NCBI GenBank assembly: GCA_902628195.1
Contig: CACOLY010000012.1
Span: 1 to 33,956 of the forward strand
Direction: 5' to 3'
Origin: an uncultured Pelagibacteraceae bacterium
GTDB lineage: Bacteria; Pseudomonadota; Alphaproteobacteria; Pelagibacterales; Pelagibacteraceae
Length of the DNA stretch: 33,956 bases
Shown: positions 33,648-33,956 of the stretch, piece after piece
Layout of the letters: every line of letters begins with the position of its first letter
Numbering within the stretch: the first letter of the stretch is position 1
Position numbers and translations under genes: made by a program
The notes under the pieces: generated by a model
The model's input: the letters and a program-made list of their open reading frames with translations, nothing else
The model's database searches: none
Told to the model about the DNA's origin: nothing

Positions 33648-33956
33648 TAATACCGAATTTTTCTTGATAAATAATTTATTAATCTAATCTTTTTTAAATT
33701 ATCTTTTAAAAATAAGAATGGTATCAAAAATTTACCATAAAATGTGATAGGCAAGTTTTTATAATAAATATCAATCATATTATTTGACAATTTTTTTTTA
33801 TAAAATTCATTTCCAATAGTAAAATCAAATAATTCTCCTCCATTATTAAAAAAAAAATTTATCAAATTAAAAAGTAATATATTACCAGGTGAATAATTTA
33901 AAAATTTTTCAGAATAAGTTGGAAAAATATATAAAAATTTGTTTTTTTCAAGGAAA
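33647..33956 (-). CDS. CelD/FemAB-like acyltransferase (partial, N-terminus beyond right edge)
   Basis: The reverse strand is open from the right edge to TAA at 33649-33647, about 102 codons. The visible part reads PTYSEKFLNYSPGNILL, then FNNGGELFDFTIGNEFYKKKL. This matches the C-terminal half of the CelD/BcsL-type GNAT acetyltransferases, in which SPG, FDF and E-x-YK are conserved. A TTG at 33865 opens a shorter frame, but the motif continues upstream of it, so the gene must start beyond the window. With the coupled deacetylase it may edit acyl groups on the glycan. Confidence 0.75.
   Translation of the reverse strand, partial: FLEKNKFLYIFPTYSEKFLNYSPGNILLFNLINFFFNNGGELFDFTIGNEFYKKKLSNNMIDIYYKNLPITFYGKFLIPFLFLKDNLKKIRLINYLSRKIRY

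Noticed and set aside
33647-33865. A complete 72-residue gene starting at TTG 33865
   Set aside because: The frame continues open to the right edge, and the acyltransferase-like motif (SPG before the FDF segment) extends upstream of the TTG, so this is the end of a larger gene.

Overview
The window looks like a SAR11-clade alphaproteobacterium (Pelagibacter-like). The DNA is extremely AT-rich with many A and T runs. Genes abut or overlap by a few bases, and almost no space is left for terminators. Gene content agrees: an NAD(P) transhydrogenase in three genes, an alphaproteobacterial TrcR/DUF1013 gene, zinc-free L31 and L36, and a 5S rRNA gene standing apart from 16S and 23S at the edge of a surface-polysaccharide island. 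That last arrangement has been described for the largest hypervariable region of Pelagibacter. The taxonomic call is inference from gene order and composition; no 16S gene is present.

Left part, 1-10079. A partial coiled-coil gene reads left out of the window. Diverging from it is a tight forward series: tkt, gap, pgk and class I fba (triose, pentose and gluconeogenic carbon flow), a ThiE-like gene, efp, suhB, rpmE, trcR, rpsU and initiator tRNA-fMet. The bS21 gene appears to start at an ATT codon behind a strong Shine-Dalgarno. Three bases after the tRNA CCA end begins a large membrane protein resembling GT-C glycosyltransferases, probably an accessory insertion.

Middle part, 10081-14136, all reverse. 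From right to left: 5S rRNA, an NAD-dependent sugar epimerase, rpmJ, a 36-residue protein like aa3 cytochrome oxidase subunit IV, pntAa, pntAb and pntB. All gaps are 11 bases or less, so transcription may run from the 5S promoter into respiratory and ribosomal genes.

Right part, 14268 to the end, is a surface-glycan island in six alternating-strand blocks. It encodes a WecA/TagO-like initiating phosphosugar transferase, a Wzx-like flippase, two O-antigen polymerase/ligase-like membrane proteins and several glycosyltransferases, one of them a GT2-GT26 fusion. It also encodes GDP-mannose-consuming enzymes (Gmd, GDP-fucose synthase, and a close match to plant-type GDP-mannose 3,5-epimerase). Decorating enzymes are a sugar methyltransferase, a carbamoyltransferase, a polysaccharide deacetylase and a partial CelD/FemAB-like acyltransferase. 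The set fits a Wzx/Wzy-type pathway for a glycan containing L-fucose and possibly L-galactose or L-gulose. No CRISPR array, insertion sequence, integrase or prophage gene was seen.
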